Source of the DNA: Methylobacterium sp. GXS13
Lineage (GTDB): Bacteria > Pseudomonadota > Alphaproteobacteria > Rhizobiales > Beijerinckiaceae
Direction: 5' to 3'
DNA length: 64,000 nt
Assembly (NCBI RefSeq): GCF_001455965.1
Contig: NZ_LKKO01000013.1
Coordinates: forward strand, 1-64,000
Shown here: positions 33,264-43,755 of the stretch, in pieces
Position numbering within the stretch: position 1 is the stretch's first letter
Layout of the letters: every line of letters starts with the position of its first letter
Notes under the pieces: model-generated
Told to the model about the DNA's origin: nothing
What the model saw: the letters and a program-made list of their open reading frames with translations, nothing else
The model's database searches: none
Position numbers and translations under genes: made by a program

Positions 33264-33827
33264 ATGAGCAAGCCGCGTCGACCGAAGGCGCCCCGTCCCC
33301 AATGGGATCCGAAGCCGGCTCCGGGTGCTGCGGATGGCATTGCGCTCCGCGCCGTCCCACCGCTCACCGACACGGCCATCCCGGACGCCGCCGTTTACAG
33401 GGCCCGCGAGGCGGTCGCGAGCCGGAATCCGGACGCCGCCAAGCCGGAAGCTCCCCCGGAGGCCCAGGTCCCGGTGGCCGCCCTGGTCCCACCCGTTACG
33501 ATCCCACCCGTTACGATCCCGCCCGTCGCGCTTCCGTCCGACGCGCCGGTCGCGAAAGACGCCGGCCCCGCAGGCGTCGCCTCACCCAGCCGAGCCGGAT
33601 TCGTGCCGGATCGCTCCGACAGCCTAGGCATCGGCTCGACGATCGCCCACTACATGCGTGGGGAGGGTGAAGCAGCCCTTGCACATCTGCGCGCCCTGTC
33701 GGACGCCGGCTCGCCCAGCGAACTGATGCGTCTGCAGATGGGCGAGGTCCAGCGCGCGGCCGATGCCTCGCTGACCTGCTGGAGCGACGTCATCCGCAAG
33801 GCGAGCCGCATCGTTGCGTTCCGCTGA
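33264..33827 (+). CDS. Phasin-like protein with Pro-rich linker
   Basis: 187 residues. The ATG at 33264 follows GGAGGAGATCGCGCC. The N-terminal third is basic and Pro-rich. The middle has tandem repeats (PPVTI twice, then PPVAL, encoded by 15-base repeats at about 33490-33532). The C-terminal 60 residues, GSTIAHYMRGEGEAALAHLR and SELMRLQMGEVQRAADASL, look like a phasin helix. It follows the 32757 phasin by 150 bases in the same direction and may be read from the same promoter. A PHB-granule role is inferred from the C-terminal part and neighbours only. Confidence 0.65.
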   Translation: MSKPRRPKAPRPQWDPKPAPGAADGIALRAVPPLTDTAIPDAAVYRAREAVASRNPDAAKPEAPPEAQVPVAALVPPVTIPPVTIPPVALPSDAPVAKDAGPAGVASPSRAGFVPDRSDSLGIGSTIAHYMRGEGEAALAHLRALSDAGSPSELMRLQMGEVQRAADASLTCWSDVIRKASRIVAFR

Positions 33828-33959
33828 CGTACGATCGCCATGTTCAGGCTGTCGCATAGGGACGACACGCACGGCCGCATCGAACCGCACCGGGCAACCA
33901 ACGATTAACCCTGTCGCTCCTATGCCTCATCGGAGGGCGCGGGAGATGAATCCGGACCG

Positions 33960-35228
33960 ATGCCGAGCCGCGCGCACCTGATCCGTTCTGCCGTTCACGG
34001 CCTCTGCCTCGCTCTGACGTTGGCAGGTGCCCCGGTCGTCGCACAGAACGGCGACAAGCCGTCCGGACCTGCGCCCGCGATCGCCATCGGGGCGGATCTC
34101 GCGAGCCAGGCCGGCACCACGCGGCTCACCCTGACCCTGTCCCGGGCTGTCGATGCCCGCGGTTTCGTGATGGAGCGGCCCGACCGGGCGGTGATCGACC
34201 TGCCGGAGGTCAATTTCCAGCTCGATTCCGGGTCCGGGCGCCGCCGCGACGGCCTGGTCCAATCCTTCCGCTACGGCCTGTTCGCCCCCGGCCGCTCCCG
34301 GGTCGTGATCGACCTCGCCGCCCCGGCTACGATCGGGCGGATCGAGACCGTCACCCGAGCCCGGGACGGTGCCGTGCTGCTGACGATCCCGCTCCAGCGC
34401 GTCGAGCGCGAGGCGTTCCGCAAGGCGGCCGCCGCCAGCGATCCGGCCCCCGCCCAGGCCCGCAGCGCTGGCTCCGAACGCGCCGACCAGCGGCCGCTGA
34501 TCATGGTCGATGCCGGGCATGGCGGGACCGATCCCGGGGCGATCGCGGTGGGCGGCGTGTTCGAGAAGGACATCGTGTTCGGCTACGCGCAGGCGCTGGT
34601 CGAGAAGCTGGAAGCGAGCGGCCGCTACCGGGTCCGGATGACCCGCGACCGGGACGTGTTCGTGCCGCTGGCCGACCGGGTACGCCTCGCCCGCGAGGCC
34701 AAGGCCGACCTGTTCGTGTCGATCCATGCCGATTCGATCTCGGCGGCGCCCCAGGTGCGCGGCGCCACGATCTACACCAACGCCGAGAAGGCCACCGACA
34801 TCGAATCCGCCCGGCTCGCCGAGCGCGAGAACAAGGCCGATGCCGCGGCGGGGACCGATGCCGCCGAGGCGCCCCCGGACATCGCCGACATCCTGCAGGA
34901 GCTGACGCTGCGCGAGACCCGCGGCTTCTCGTCGGGCTTTGCCCGCACCCTGATGGGCCAGCTCGCCCCGGTCATGGAGATGAGCTCCAAGCCCCACCGG
35001 GAGGCGCGCTTCATGGTGCTGCGCTCCCCCGACGTGCCGAGCGTGCTGGTGGAACTCGGCTATCTCTCGAGCAAGCGCGACCTGGAGATGCTGCAATCGC
35101 CGGAGTGGCGCGCGGGTGTCACCGGCTCCATGGCCAAGGCGATCGATCTGTTCTTCGGCAACCGCGCGACGCTCAAGGTGCCGACGATCACCCGTCGATC
35201 GGCCGCCGTCGCCCCAGTTTTACCATAG
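33960..35228 (+). CDS. N-acetylmuramoyl-L-alanine amidase (AMIN + Amidase_3)
   Basis: 422 residues. A signal peptide ends near AGAPVVAQ. An AMIN domain (GADLASQAGTTRLTLTLSRA and AVIDLPEVNFQLD) covers residues 40-150 and targets the septum. The zinc amidase domain runs from about residue 178: MVDAGHGGTDPGA (His187), the Glu in GGVFEKD, SIHADSIS and the Glu in VLVELGYLS. Like AmiC, it would cut the peptide stem from murein at division. The next gene is PBP1A, a pairing conserved in alphaproteobacteria, where both often follow RNase E. The ribosome site before 33960 is weak. Confidence 0.93.
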   Translation: MPSRAHLIRSAVHGLCLALTLAGAPVVAQNGDKPSGPAPAIAIGADLASQAGTTRLTLTLSRAVDARGFVMERPDRAVIDLPEVNFQLDSGSGRRRDGLVQSFRYGLFAPGRSRVVIDLAAPATIGRIETVTRARDGAVLLTIPLQRVEREAFRKAAAASDPAPAQARSAGSERADQRPLIMVDAGHGGTDPGAIAVGGVFEKDIVFGYAQALVEKLEASGRYRVRMTRDRDVFVPLADRVRLAREAKADLFVSIHADSISAAPQVRGATIYTNAEKATDIESARLAERENKADAAAGTDAAEAPPDIADILQELTLRETRGFSSGFARTLMGQLAPVMEMSSKPHREARFMVLRSPDVPSVLVELGYLSSKRDLEMLQSPEWRAGVTGSMAKAIDLFFGNRATLKVPTITRRSAAVAPVLP

Positions 35229-35396
35229 AGTAAGTGTCGATACGGGACGTCCGACGCCCCGTCGCACCGCCGCTGAACCGGCAATCCGAGGGGGCCTCAC
35301 GGGAGCGTCCGGGAGCCGACCGCGTCGAATACGGACGCCCGTGCCGGATGAGCCGAACCCGGCATGCGGCCGGGCCAGCGACGAGCGGAACACCGG

Positions 35397-37820
<2,424 letters not shown>

Positions 37821-38101
37821 GGGACGGCCGCAGGACGAACCAGCGTTGGATTTCGGGGCCGCCAAGCAGAGCCCGGAGTCTGGAAGTACCCTGCGATCAA
37901 AACCTTGCACCGTTGACGGCTCTCGCGTGCCGCCATCGGCAGTCCCTTCGGATCTGGACTGTCTGCCGCGCCTCTGAATGACGGGATCGGTTGTTCGGCA
38001 GTCCAGGAAGCGCCAAAAATCCCTGTCTGCGAACGCGCGTCCCAGGATTTTGGGGAGGCGACATTGTACCGATGCGGCTGCGCGGTTCACCCACCGGACA
38101 G

Positions 38102-38129
38102 AAAAAAGCCGCCCGGTTGGGGGCGGCTT
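38102..38129 (-). terminator. Rho-independent terminator for purS-purQ
   Basis: On the minus strand AAGCCGCCCCC and GGGCGGC form a nine-base stem with a short loop, followed by TTTTTT (from 38107 down to 38102). It lies about 130 bases after the purQ stop, in the right orientation for the leftward purS-purQ unit. Confidence 0.75.
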
Positions 38130-38220
38130 CGCGAGTCGTCAGGGAGGCATCAAACAGAGCGGACGGAACCGTCCAACTCGATATCCAGATCTCTGGATGC
38201 CTTTCTATGCATCATGAGCG

Positions 38221-38235
38221 TTAACGGCTGATTAA
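38221..38235. promoter_or_regulatory. CtrA-like site TTAA-N7-TTAA
   Basis: TTAA-CGGCTGA-TTAA, a second full-consensus match in the window. It lies between convergent genes, so no promoter obviously uses it. A chance match in an AT-rich gap is quite possible. Confidence 0.35.
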
Positions 38236-38257
38236 AAATCAGTTTTGAAACCAAAAC

Positions 38258-38938
38258 TCATGCGGCGAGACTGTCGAAGAGTCCTCGGCCGTCGGTGCCG
38301 CCGATCAGGCCTTCCACGAAGTTCTCCGGGTGCGGCATCATCCCGAGGACGTTGCCGCCCTCCGAATAGACCCCCGCGATGGCGTTGAGGGAGCCGTTGC
38401 GGTTGGCCTCGACCGTGATGGTCCCGGTGGCGTCGCAATACCGGAAGGCCACGCGGCCCTCGCCCTCGATCCGTGCCAGCGTCTCGGGATCAGCGAAGTA
38501 GTTGCCCTCGCCGTGCGCGACGCAGACGTCGATGACCTGTCCCCGGGTGTAGGCGCTGGTGAAACGCGTGTCGGTGCGCTCGACCCGAAGCGTCTGCCGG
38601 TGACAGATGAAGCGGCGGTTGACGTTGCGCATCAGGACGCCCGGCAGGAGGCCGGATTCGCACAGGATCTGGAAGCCGTTGCAGATGCCCAGTACGAGAC
38701 CGCCCCGGGCCGCATGCGCCCGCACCGCATCCATGGCAGCCGCGCGCCCGGCGATGGCGCCGCAGCGCAGGTAGTCGCCGTAGGAGAAGCCGCCCGGCAG
38801 GACGGCGAGGTCGGTGCCGGCTGGCAGGTCCTGATCCGCGTGCCAGACCATGCTGACCCGCGCCCCCGAGCGGCGCAGAGCCCGGGCGACATCGCTCTCG
38901 CGATTCGAGCCCGGAAAGACGACGACCGCAGCGTGCAT
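38258..38938 (-). CDS. purQ: Phosphoribosylformylglycinamidine synthase, glutaminase subunit
   Basis: 226 residues. Class I glutamine amidotransferase: AAVVVFPGSNRESDVARALR at the N-terminus, then VLPGGFSYGDYLRCGAIAGR and the nucleophile elbow LVLGICNGFQILCESGLLPG with its Cys. MMPHPENFVEGLIGG ends the active site with the catalytic His. It provides ammonia to PurL in step four of purine synthesis, in a complex with PurS and PurL. The ATG overlaps the purS stop by one base. PurL is not in the window. A terminator follows. Confidence 0.96.
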   Translation of the reverse strand: MHAAVVVFPGSNRESDVARALRRSGARVSMVWHADQDLPAGTDLAVLPGGFSYGDYLRCGAIAGRAAAMDAVRAHAARGGLVLGICNGFQILCESGLLPGVLMRNVNRRFICHRQTLRVERTDTRFTSAYTRGQVIDVCVAHGEGNYFADPETLARIEGEGRVAFRYCDATGTITVEANRNGSLNAIAGVYSEGGNVLGMMPHPENFVEGLIGGTDGRGLFDSLAA

Positions 38939-39177
38939 CAGAGGATCTCGATCGCGTAGTTCTCGACGACGGTGTTGGCGAGCAGCTTCTCGCAGGCCGT
39001 CCGCAGGGTGGACTCGGCCGATGGGCCGTCGGCAGCCGAGATTTCGAGATCGAACACCTTGCCCTGACGGACGCTGTCGACGCCTTCGATGCCGAGGGAC
39101 CGGAGCGCGGCCTCGATCGCCTTACCCTGCGGGTCCAGCACACCGGTCTTCAGGGTGACGATGATACGGGCTTTCAT
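38938..39177 (-). CDS. purS: Phosphoribosylformylglycinamidine synthase subunit PurS
   Basis: 79 residues, the normal size. KARIIVTLKTGVLDPQGKAI, then LRSLGIEGVDSVRQGKVFDL and ANTVVENYAIEIL, match PurS. The small protein bridges PurL and PurQ in the three-part FGAM synthase found in alphaproteobacteria and Gram-positives. It is the first gene of the leftward purS-purQ pair and overlaps purQ by one base. The 130 bases upstream hold its promoter, but no clear boxes or purine riboswitch could be seen. Confidence 0.95.
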   Translation of the reverse strand: MKARIIVTLKTGVLDPQGKAIEAALRSLGIEGVDSVRQGKVFDLEISAADGPSAESTLRTACEKLLANTVVENYAIEIL

Positions 39178-39307
39178 GGATCTTCAGGTCTCACGCGTAG
39201 CCGGAAACGAGGGCGCGACACGCGGCGTCGTCACACCGGCGGCCGTTGCGCGTTCCTAGCAGGAAGGCTGCCGGCCTGTCGAACGCCGTCTCGGACAGGC
39301 GGCCCGG

Positions 39308-39541
39308 CTAGCGCGGCGTGGCTCGCGTCCGGATCGGCTCGATGCTGGTCGCCCGGCGCCAGAGCTGGAGCATGATCCAGACAGCGAACAGGCTGAAGAC
39401 ACCCATCAGAACGTGGCCCACCCGGTCGCCCAGATCGAACAGGCCGGCCAGGGCCCAGCCGGCGGCGATGGCCACGGCGAACACCTCGGTGCCGACGAGG
39501 ACCATCATGCTCACGATGGTGATGGCGTTGCGCCCGTTCAC
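39308..39541 (-). CDS. Small inner-membrane protein, 77 aa
   Basis: Two hydrophobic helices (IVSMMVLVGTEVFAVAIAAG with WALAGLF, and GHVLMGVFSLFAVWIMLQLW) and a basic tail. The loop FDLGDRVGHV is conserved-looking. No family was recognised. It is between purS and regA on the same strand with clear gaps on both sides. The start is the first ATG (MNGRNAITIV). Codon bias is native, which supports it as a gene. Confidence 0.6.
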   Translation of the reverse strand: MNGRNAITIVSMMVLVGTEVFAVAIAAGWALAGLFDLGDRVGHVLMGVFSLFAVWIMLQLWRRATSIEPIRTRATPR

Positions 39542-39660
39542 GAGACTCGTCCCCCCGGTCGATTGCGAGGTCCCGGACGTGGTAACCCCGGGACCTGCGC
39601 AGCTAGCCCACCGGAGAGGGGGGATGCAACCGCGGGACCCGGGATCGGTGGTTTTGCGCC

Positions 39661-40260
39661 TCAGCGCGGCGCGCGCTTGGCCAGGATCCGCTGCAGCGTC
39701 CGGCGGTGCATGTTGAGGCGCCGGGCAGTCTCACTGACGTTGCGGCTGCACAGCTCGTAGACCCGCTGAATGTGCTCCCAGCGGACCCGGTCCGCCGACA
39801 TCGGGTTCTCCGGCGGATCGGCCCGCTCGCCAGGCTGCGCCATCAGCGTACCGTGGATCTCGTCCGCGTCGCCGGGCTTGGCGAGATAGTCGAAGGCACC
39901 GAGCTTCACCGCCGTGACGGCGGTCGCGATGTTGCCGTAGCCGGTCAGGATCACGCCCCGCGCCTCGGGGCGGCGCTCCTTCAGGCGGGCGATCACGTCG
40001 AGGCCGTTGCCATCGCCGAGCCGCATGTCGATCACCGCGAAGGCGGGCGGCCGGGCTTCGACCGCCGAGACTCCGTCGGCGACACTGTCTGCCACCTGAA
40101 CGTGGTAGCCACGGCTTTCCATGGCGCGGGCGAGCCGCGTCGAGAAGGGCTTGTCGTCATCCACGATCAGCAAGCTGCGGTCGGTGAAGGCGGCGAGCGG
40201 ATCGGCTTCGTTGATCACGGCGGGATCGATCGCTGCCGTGGTCCCGGGCTGCGTCAGCAT
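39661..40260 (-). CDS. regA: Redox response regulator RegA/ActR/PrrA
   Basis: 199 residues. The receiver domain has SLLIVDDDKPFSTRLARAME, the phosphorylated Asp78 in FAVIDMRLGDGNGLD, and the Thr/Lys pair in GVILTGYGN and FDYLAKP. A Pro-rich hinge leads to the Fis-type HTH (IQRVYELCSRNVSETARRLN, then MHRRTLQRILAKRAPR), which is almost invariant in RegA. RegA controls photosynthesis, respiration, carbon and nitrogen fixation genes with oxygen tension. It follows regB by 58 bases. The pair is complete. Confidence 0.95.
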   Translation of the reverse strand: MLTQPGTTAAIDPAVINEADPLAAFTDRSLLIVDDDKPFSTRLARAMESRGYHVQVADSVADGVSAVEARPPAFAVIDMRLGDGNGLDVIARLKERRPEARGVILTGYGNIATAVTAVKLGAFDYLAKPGDADEIHGTLMAQPGERADPPENPMSADRVRWEHIQRVYELCSRNVSETARRLNMHRRTLQRILAKRAPR

Positions 40261-40318
40261 CCGGCACTCCTTTCAGGTTTTCGTAAGGGAATTACTAAGT
40301 CAGTTCTTGGTCTGATCC

Positions 40319-41704
40319 TCATATAGGGACGACATCGCCCGGGGGCAGGGGCGTGTGGATATTGAGTTCCGGCGAATGGCGCGGGGCTGCCCCCCGCTCG
40401 AAGATGTGGCGGGCCCAGGACACGCGCACGATCGCCCCGTGAGCCTCCGGCGCCGAGACGTTCATCAGCGCGATCTGGGCGCCCGAGCGCTCGATCAGGG
40501 TCTTGGCGATGAACAGGCCGAGGCCGAGGCCGGCACCCACGGTCCCGCCGGTCTGCGAGCGATCGGCACTGCGGGTGGTTACGTAGGGCTCACCGGCCCG
40601 CAGCAGGACCTCGCTGGAGAAGCCTGGCCCGTCGTCGCGAATCTCGATCCAGACGCGCTCCTGGGTCCAGCGCCCCTCCACGGCGACGCGCGAATCGGCG
40701 AAGTCGACGGCGTTGTCGAGGATGTTGGCCAGCCCGAACATCACCCCGGGGTTGCGGCGGCAGGCGGGCTCCGGGCCGTCACCCAGGCTGGAAATGTCTA
40801 GGACCGCGCCGAGGGCGCGCTGGGGTGCCACAAGCTCTTCGACCAGATGGCTGAACGTGACCGTTTCCAGGAAGCCGACGCCGTCGCCGTCGAGGGAGGT
40901 GAGCTTGCCGAGGATGCCGCGGCAGCGGTCGACCTGCTCGCGCAGCAGGTTCAGATCCTCCGCCACCGCCGGCGATGCGGTCGGCCCGAGCTGCCGGATC
41001 AGCTCCTTGGTCACCACCATGATGGTCCCGAGCGGCGTGCCTAATTCGTGGGCAGCCGCCGCCGCGAGACCGTCGAGCTGAGACAGGTGCTGCTCGCGCG
41101 CCAGCACCAGCTCGGTGGCCGCCAACGCCTGGGCGAGGAGCCGCGTCTCCTCGGCGACCCGCCAGGCGTAGACGCCGGTGAACGCGGTCCCGAGCAGGAT
41201 CGCGGTCCAGACTCCGGAGACGTAGAGGAACGGCAATTCGATCCGCCCGTCCGAGAACCAGGGGAGCGGCCGGTGCACCAGGGCAAGCAGGGTCGCCAGT
41301 CCCACGGCCAGCAGGCCGAGCGCCAGGGTTCGCTCGGGCGGCAGCGCGGTGGCGGAGATCAGCACGGGGGCGAGGAAGAGTAGCGAGAACGGATTCTGAA
41401 GGCCGCCTGTGAGGAACAGGAGGGCGGCGAGCTGCACGATGTCGAAGGCGAGCAGCAGGGCCGCGGAATCGTCGCTCAGCCGGTAGCTCGCCGGGAAGCG
41501 GATCCGCAGCGCGAGGTTCAGCCAGGACGAGGTGGCGATCACCAGGAAGCACCAGCCGAAGGGCAGCGCCAAGCCGAGGCCGAACTGCGCCCCGACCACG
41601 GCGGCGCTCTGGCCGGTGATGGCGAGCCAGCGCAGGCGGACGAAGGTGTCGAGCCGGAGATGGCGCGAGTTGCGGACGAGGCCGTGGAGGTTGCTGTCGG
41701 GCAT
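40319..41704 (-). CDS. regB: Redox sensor histidine kinase RegB/ActS/PrrB
   Basis: About 461 residues from the ATG at 41704. Six membrane helices occupy residues 28-180. The quinone-binding heptad GGLQNPF is at residues 100-106. The H-box AAAAAHELGTPLGTIMVV holds His219. The redox box CRGILGKL holds the active Cys261, whose state controls kinase activity. The ATPase part has NILDNAVDFA and GAGLGLGLFIAKTLIERSG. All RegB hallmarks are present, so it should sense the ubiquinone pool. It is divergent from phaZ and upstream of regA. Confidence 0.95.
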   Translation of the reverse strand: MPDSNLHGLVRNSRHLRLDTFVRLRWLAITGQSAAVVGAQFGLGLALPFGWCFLVIATSSWLNLALRIRFPASYRLSDDSAALLLAFDIVQLAALLFLTGGLQNPFSLLFLAPVLISATALPPERTLALGLLAVGLATLLALVHRPLPWFSDGRIELPFLYVSGVWTAILLGTAFTGVYAWRVAEETRLLAQALAATELVLAREQHLSQLDGLAAAAAHELGTPLGTIMVVTKELIRQLGPTASPAVAEDLNLLREQVDRCRGILGKLTSLDGDGVGFLETVTFSHLVEELVAPQRALGAVLDISSLGDGPEPACRRNPGVMFGLANILDNAVDFADSRVAVEGRWTQERVWIEIRDDGPGFSSEVLLRAGEPYVTTRSADRSQTGGTVGAGLGLGLFIAKTLIERSGAQIALMNVSAPEAHGAIVRVSWARHIFERGAAPRHSPELNIHTPLPPGDVVPI

Positions 41705-41995
41705 GCAGGCATCGGTGAAGCGCCGGTGAGGCCTCGCCGGCGCAGGGTGTTTCGACGGAGGCCGCAGCGCAGCGTCCGGGCGAAGGGCCGGATCCGTTGT
41801 GCCCACGGCGTGTCACGAGCAAGTCGCTCGGGGCCGGGGATGTTCCGCGATCGTTCAGGGTGGAACCTTATCCCGCGAGCCAGGTTGCAAAAGGCTCCGC
41901 GTGCAGGCCGGATGTCGGCCGCCCGGGTGGCGTGCCGTCCCGTGGCGGACCGGTCTCGGTCGGCCCCGGACGGCATCCGAGACTGCGAGGGTGCG

Positions 41996-43273
41996 ATGCT
42001 TCTGGCTTATGGGATGTTCGAAGGTGCGCGTGCCCTGATGGCGCCAGCCCGGCTCGCCGCGGATCTCACCCGCCACGCCCTTCAGATGCCCGGCAATCCG
42101 CTCGCCTACGGGCCCTACGCTCGGGCGATCAGTGCCGGCTGCGAGATGTTCGAGCGGGCGACCCGCCGCTATGGCAAGCCCGCCTTCGGCTTCACCGAGA
42201 CGATCGTCGACGGGACGGCGGTCCCGGTCAGCGAGCGCGTGGTCTGGGAGCGGCCGTTCTGCCGCTTGGTCGCGTTCGAGCGCGCCTTCATCACGCCCCC
42301 GGTTGAGCCGCAGCCGAAGCTGCTCATCGTCGCGCCGATGTCCGGGCACTACGCGACGCTCTTGCGCGGCACCGTGGAGGCGATGCTGCCCAACCACCGG
42401 GTCTACGTCACCGACTGGACCGATGCCCGGATGGTGCCCCTGGCGGAGGGGCGCTTCGATCTCGACAGCTATATCGACTATCTGCAGGAAATCTTCGCCG
42501 TCCTCGGGCCGGATCTGCACATCATGGCCGTGTGCCAGCCGGCTGTGCCAGTGCTGGCTGCGGTGGCGCTTTTGGAGGCCAAGGGTGATCCGGCGGTGCC
42601 GGCCTCGATGACCCTGATGGGCGGCCCGATTGACACCCGCCGCTCGCCCACCGCGGTGAACTGCCTCGCCCAGGAGCGCGGCCAGACCTGGTTCGAGCGT
42701 AACACGATCAGCCTCGTGCCGCCGATTTACCCAGGCGTCTGGCGCCGGGTCTATCCCGGCTTCCTGCAGCTATCGGGCTTCATGGCGATGAACCTCGACC
42801 GCCACGTCACCGCCCATTCGGACATGTTCGACCATCTGGTGAAGGGCGACGGCGACTCGGCCGAGAAGCACCGGGAGTTCTACGACGAGTACCTGGCGGT
42901 GATGGACCTCACCGCGGAATACTACCTCCAGACCGTGCAGACCGTCTTCGTCGATCATGATCTGCCCAAGGGCCGGATGCGCCACCGCGGTACCCCGGTC
43001 GATCTGGAGGCCATCCGCCGCTGCGCCATCCTGGCCGTCGAGGGCGAGAACGACGACATCTCCGGGGTCGGCCAGACCAAGGCCGCCCTCGACCTAACGC
43101 CGAACCTGCCTGAGTCCCGCAAGGCCTATCATCTCCAGGCGGGCGTCGGGCATTACGGCGTGTTTAACGGCTCCCGCTATCGCACGGTGATCGCTCCGCG
43201 GATCGCCGCCTTTATCCGTGCCCAGCAGGCTGATTCCGGCGTGCAAGGCTCGCACTTGCGCCAAGTGGGCTGA
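41996..43273 (+). CDS. phaZ: Intracellular poly(3-hydroxybutyrate) depolymerase
   Basis: 425 residues from the ATG at 41996, preceded by GCGAGGGTGCG. The fold is alpha/beta hydrolase, but the nucleophile is Cys180 in MAVCQPAVPVLAAVALLEAK, not a Ser lipase box, as in the Ralstonia intracellular type (PhaZ1-like). VTDWTDARMVPLA, ASMTLMGGPIDTR and HLQAGVGHYGVFNGSRYR are conserved, the last with the catalytic His. It mobilises PHB inside the cell to 3-hydroxybutyrate oligomers. It is divergent from regB across 291 bases. The upstream frame to 41660 is non-family. Confidence 0.94.
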   Translation: MLLAYGMFEGARALMAPARLAADLTRHALQMPGNPLAYGPYARAISAGCEMFERATRRYGKPAFGFTETIVDGTAVPVSERVVWERPFCRLVAFERAFITPPVEPQPKLLIVAPMSGHYATLLRGTVEAMLPNHRVYVTDWTDARMVPLAEGRFDLDSYIDYLQEIFAVLGPDLHIMAVCQPAVPVLAAVALLEAKGDPAVPASMTLMGGPIDTRRSPTAVNCLAQERGQTWFERNTISLVPPIYPGVWRRVYPGFLQLSGFMAMNLDRHVTAHSDMFDHLVKGDGDSAEKHREFYDEYLAVMDLTAEYYLQTVQTVFVDHDLPKGRMRHRGTPVDLEAIRRCAILAVEGENDDISGVGQTKAALDLTPNLPESRKAYHLQAGVGHYGVFNGSRYRTVIAPRIAAFIRAQQADSGVQGSHLRQVG

Positions 43274-43755
43274 CGAACGTCCTGGTTTCGACCGGTCCGA
43301 GACCTATCGCCGGGACTGGGTTGAGCCCTGGTGTCTGGGCCTCAACCAAAGGGCTGCATGCCCTGCGGAACTCCGTGTCTCGACCTGCAATCCGCCGCGC
43401 CTGGCCGGGCGGCCGCGTTGCATTTTGAATTCTCTTCCGCTCCTGGTGGCGCGAGGCTTGCGTGGCCGTGTCCGTGAGCACGATGACCGCTGATCTCCTG
43501 TCGCCCCTCCGTATCCCCTGCCGGCCGGCATCCGGCCGGATGATGTCGCACGCGGACAGGATGCGGATAACTAGAATTCAACTCCCTAGAACCGTCTTGC
43601 GATAGCGGGGAACTGGCGCATGCTGCAGATCGCGTGAAAATCCAGCCCGCTCCGGCCCGATACACCGCCGGAGCCTTCCGTCGACCGAGTCACAGACGCA
43701 TCCGAGATGCGGGCCGGTAGCCGGGATCGAGATCCCGCCGGCCAGGGAGATCACG
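43274..43755. other. Intergenic region after phaZ and before the peptide ABC operon
   Basis: 482 bases. Near the start there is an imperfect hairpin, GGTTGAGCCC (43319-43328) and GGGCCTCAACC (43337-43347), overlapping CCAAAGGGC-tgcat-GCCCTGCGG, a possible degraded hairpin unit acting as the phaZ terminator. The rest (43360-43755) must hold the promoter of the ABC operon, but no convincing boxes or genes were found. Confidence 0.35.

Larger units (their letters stand above)
37821..38257. other. Intergenic region between convergent mrcA and purQ
   Basis: 437 bases. It contains a minus-strand terminator (38102-38129), a CtrA-like TTAA-N7-TTAA match (38221-38235) and an inverted repeat AGTTTTG/CAAAACT (38241-38258) at the purQ end. 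No gene or tRNA was recognised. Confidence 0.5.

Noticed and set aside
37821..38257. Possible tRNA or small RNA gene in the mrcA-purQ gap
   Set aside because: No T-loop or cloverleaf could be found; the only clear structure is the minus-strand terminator.
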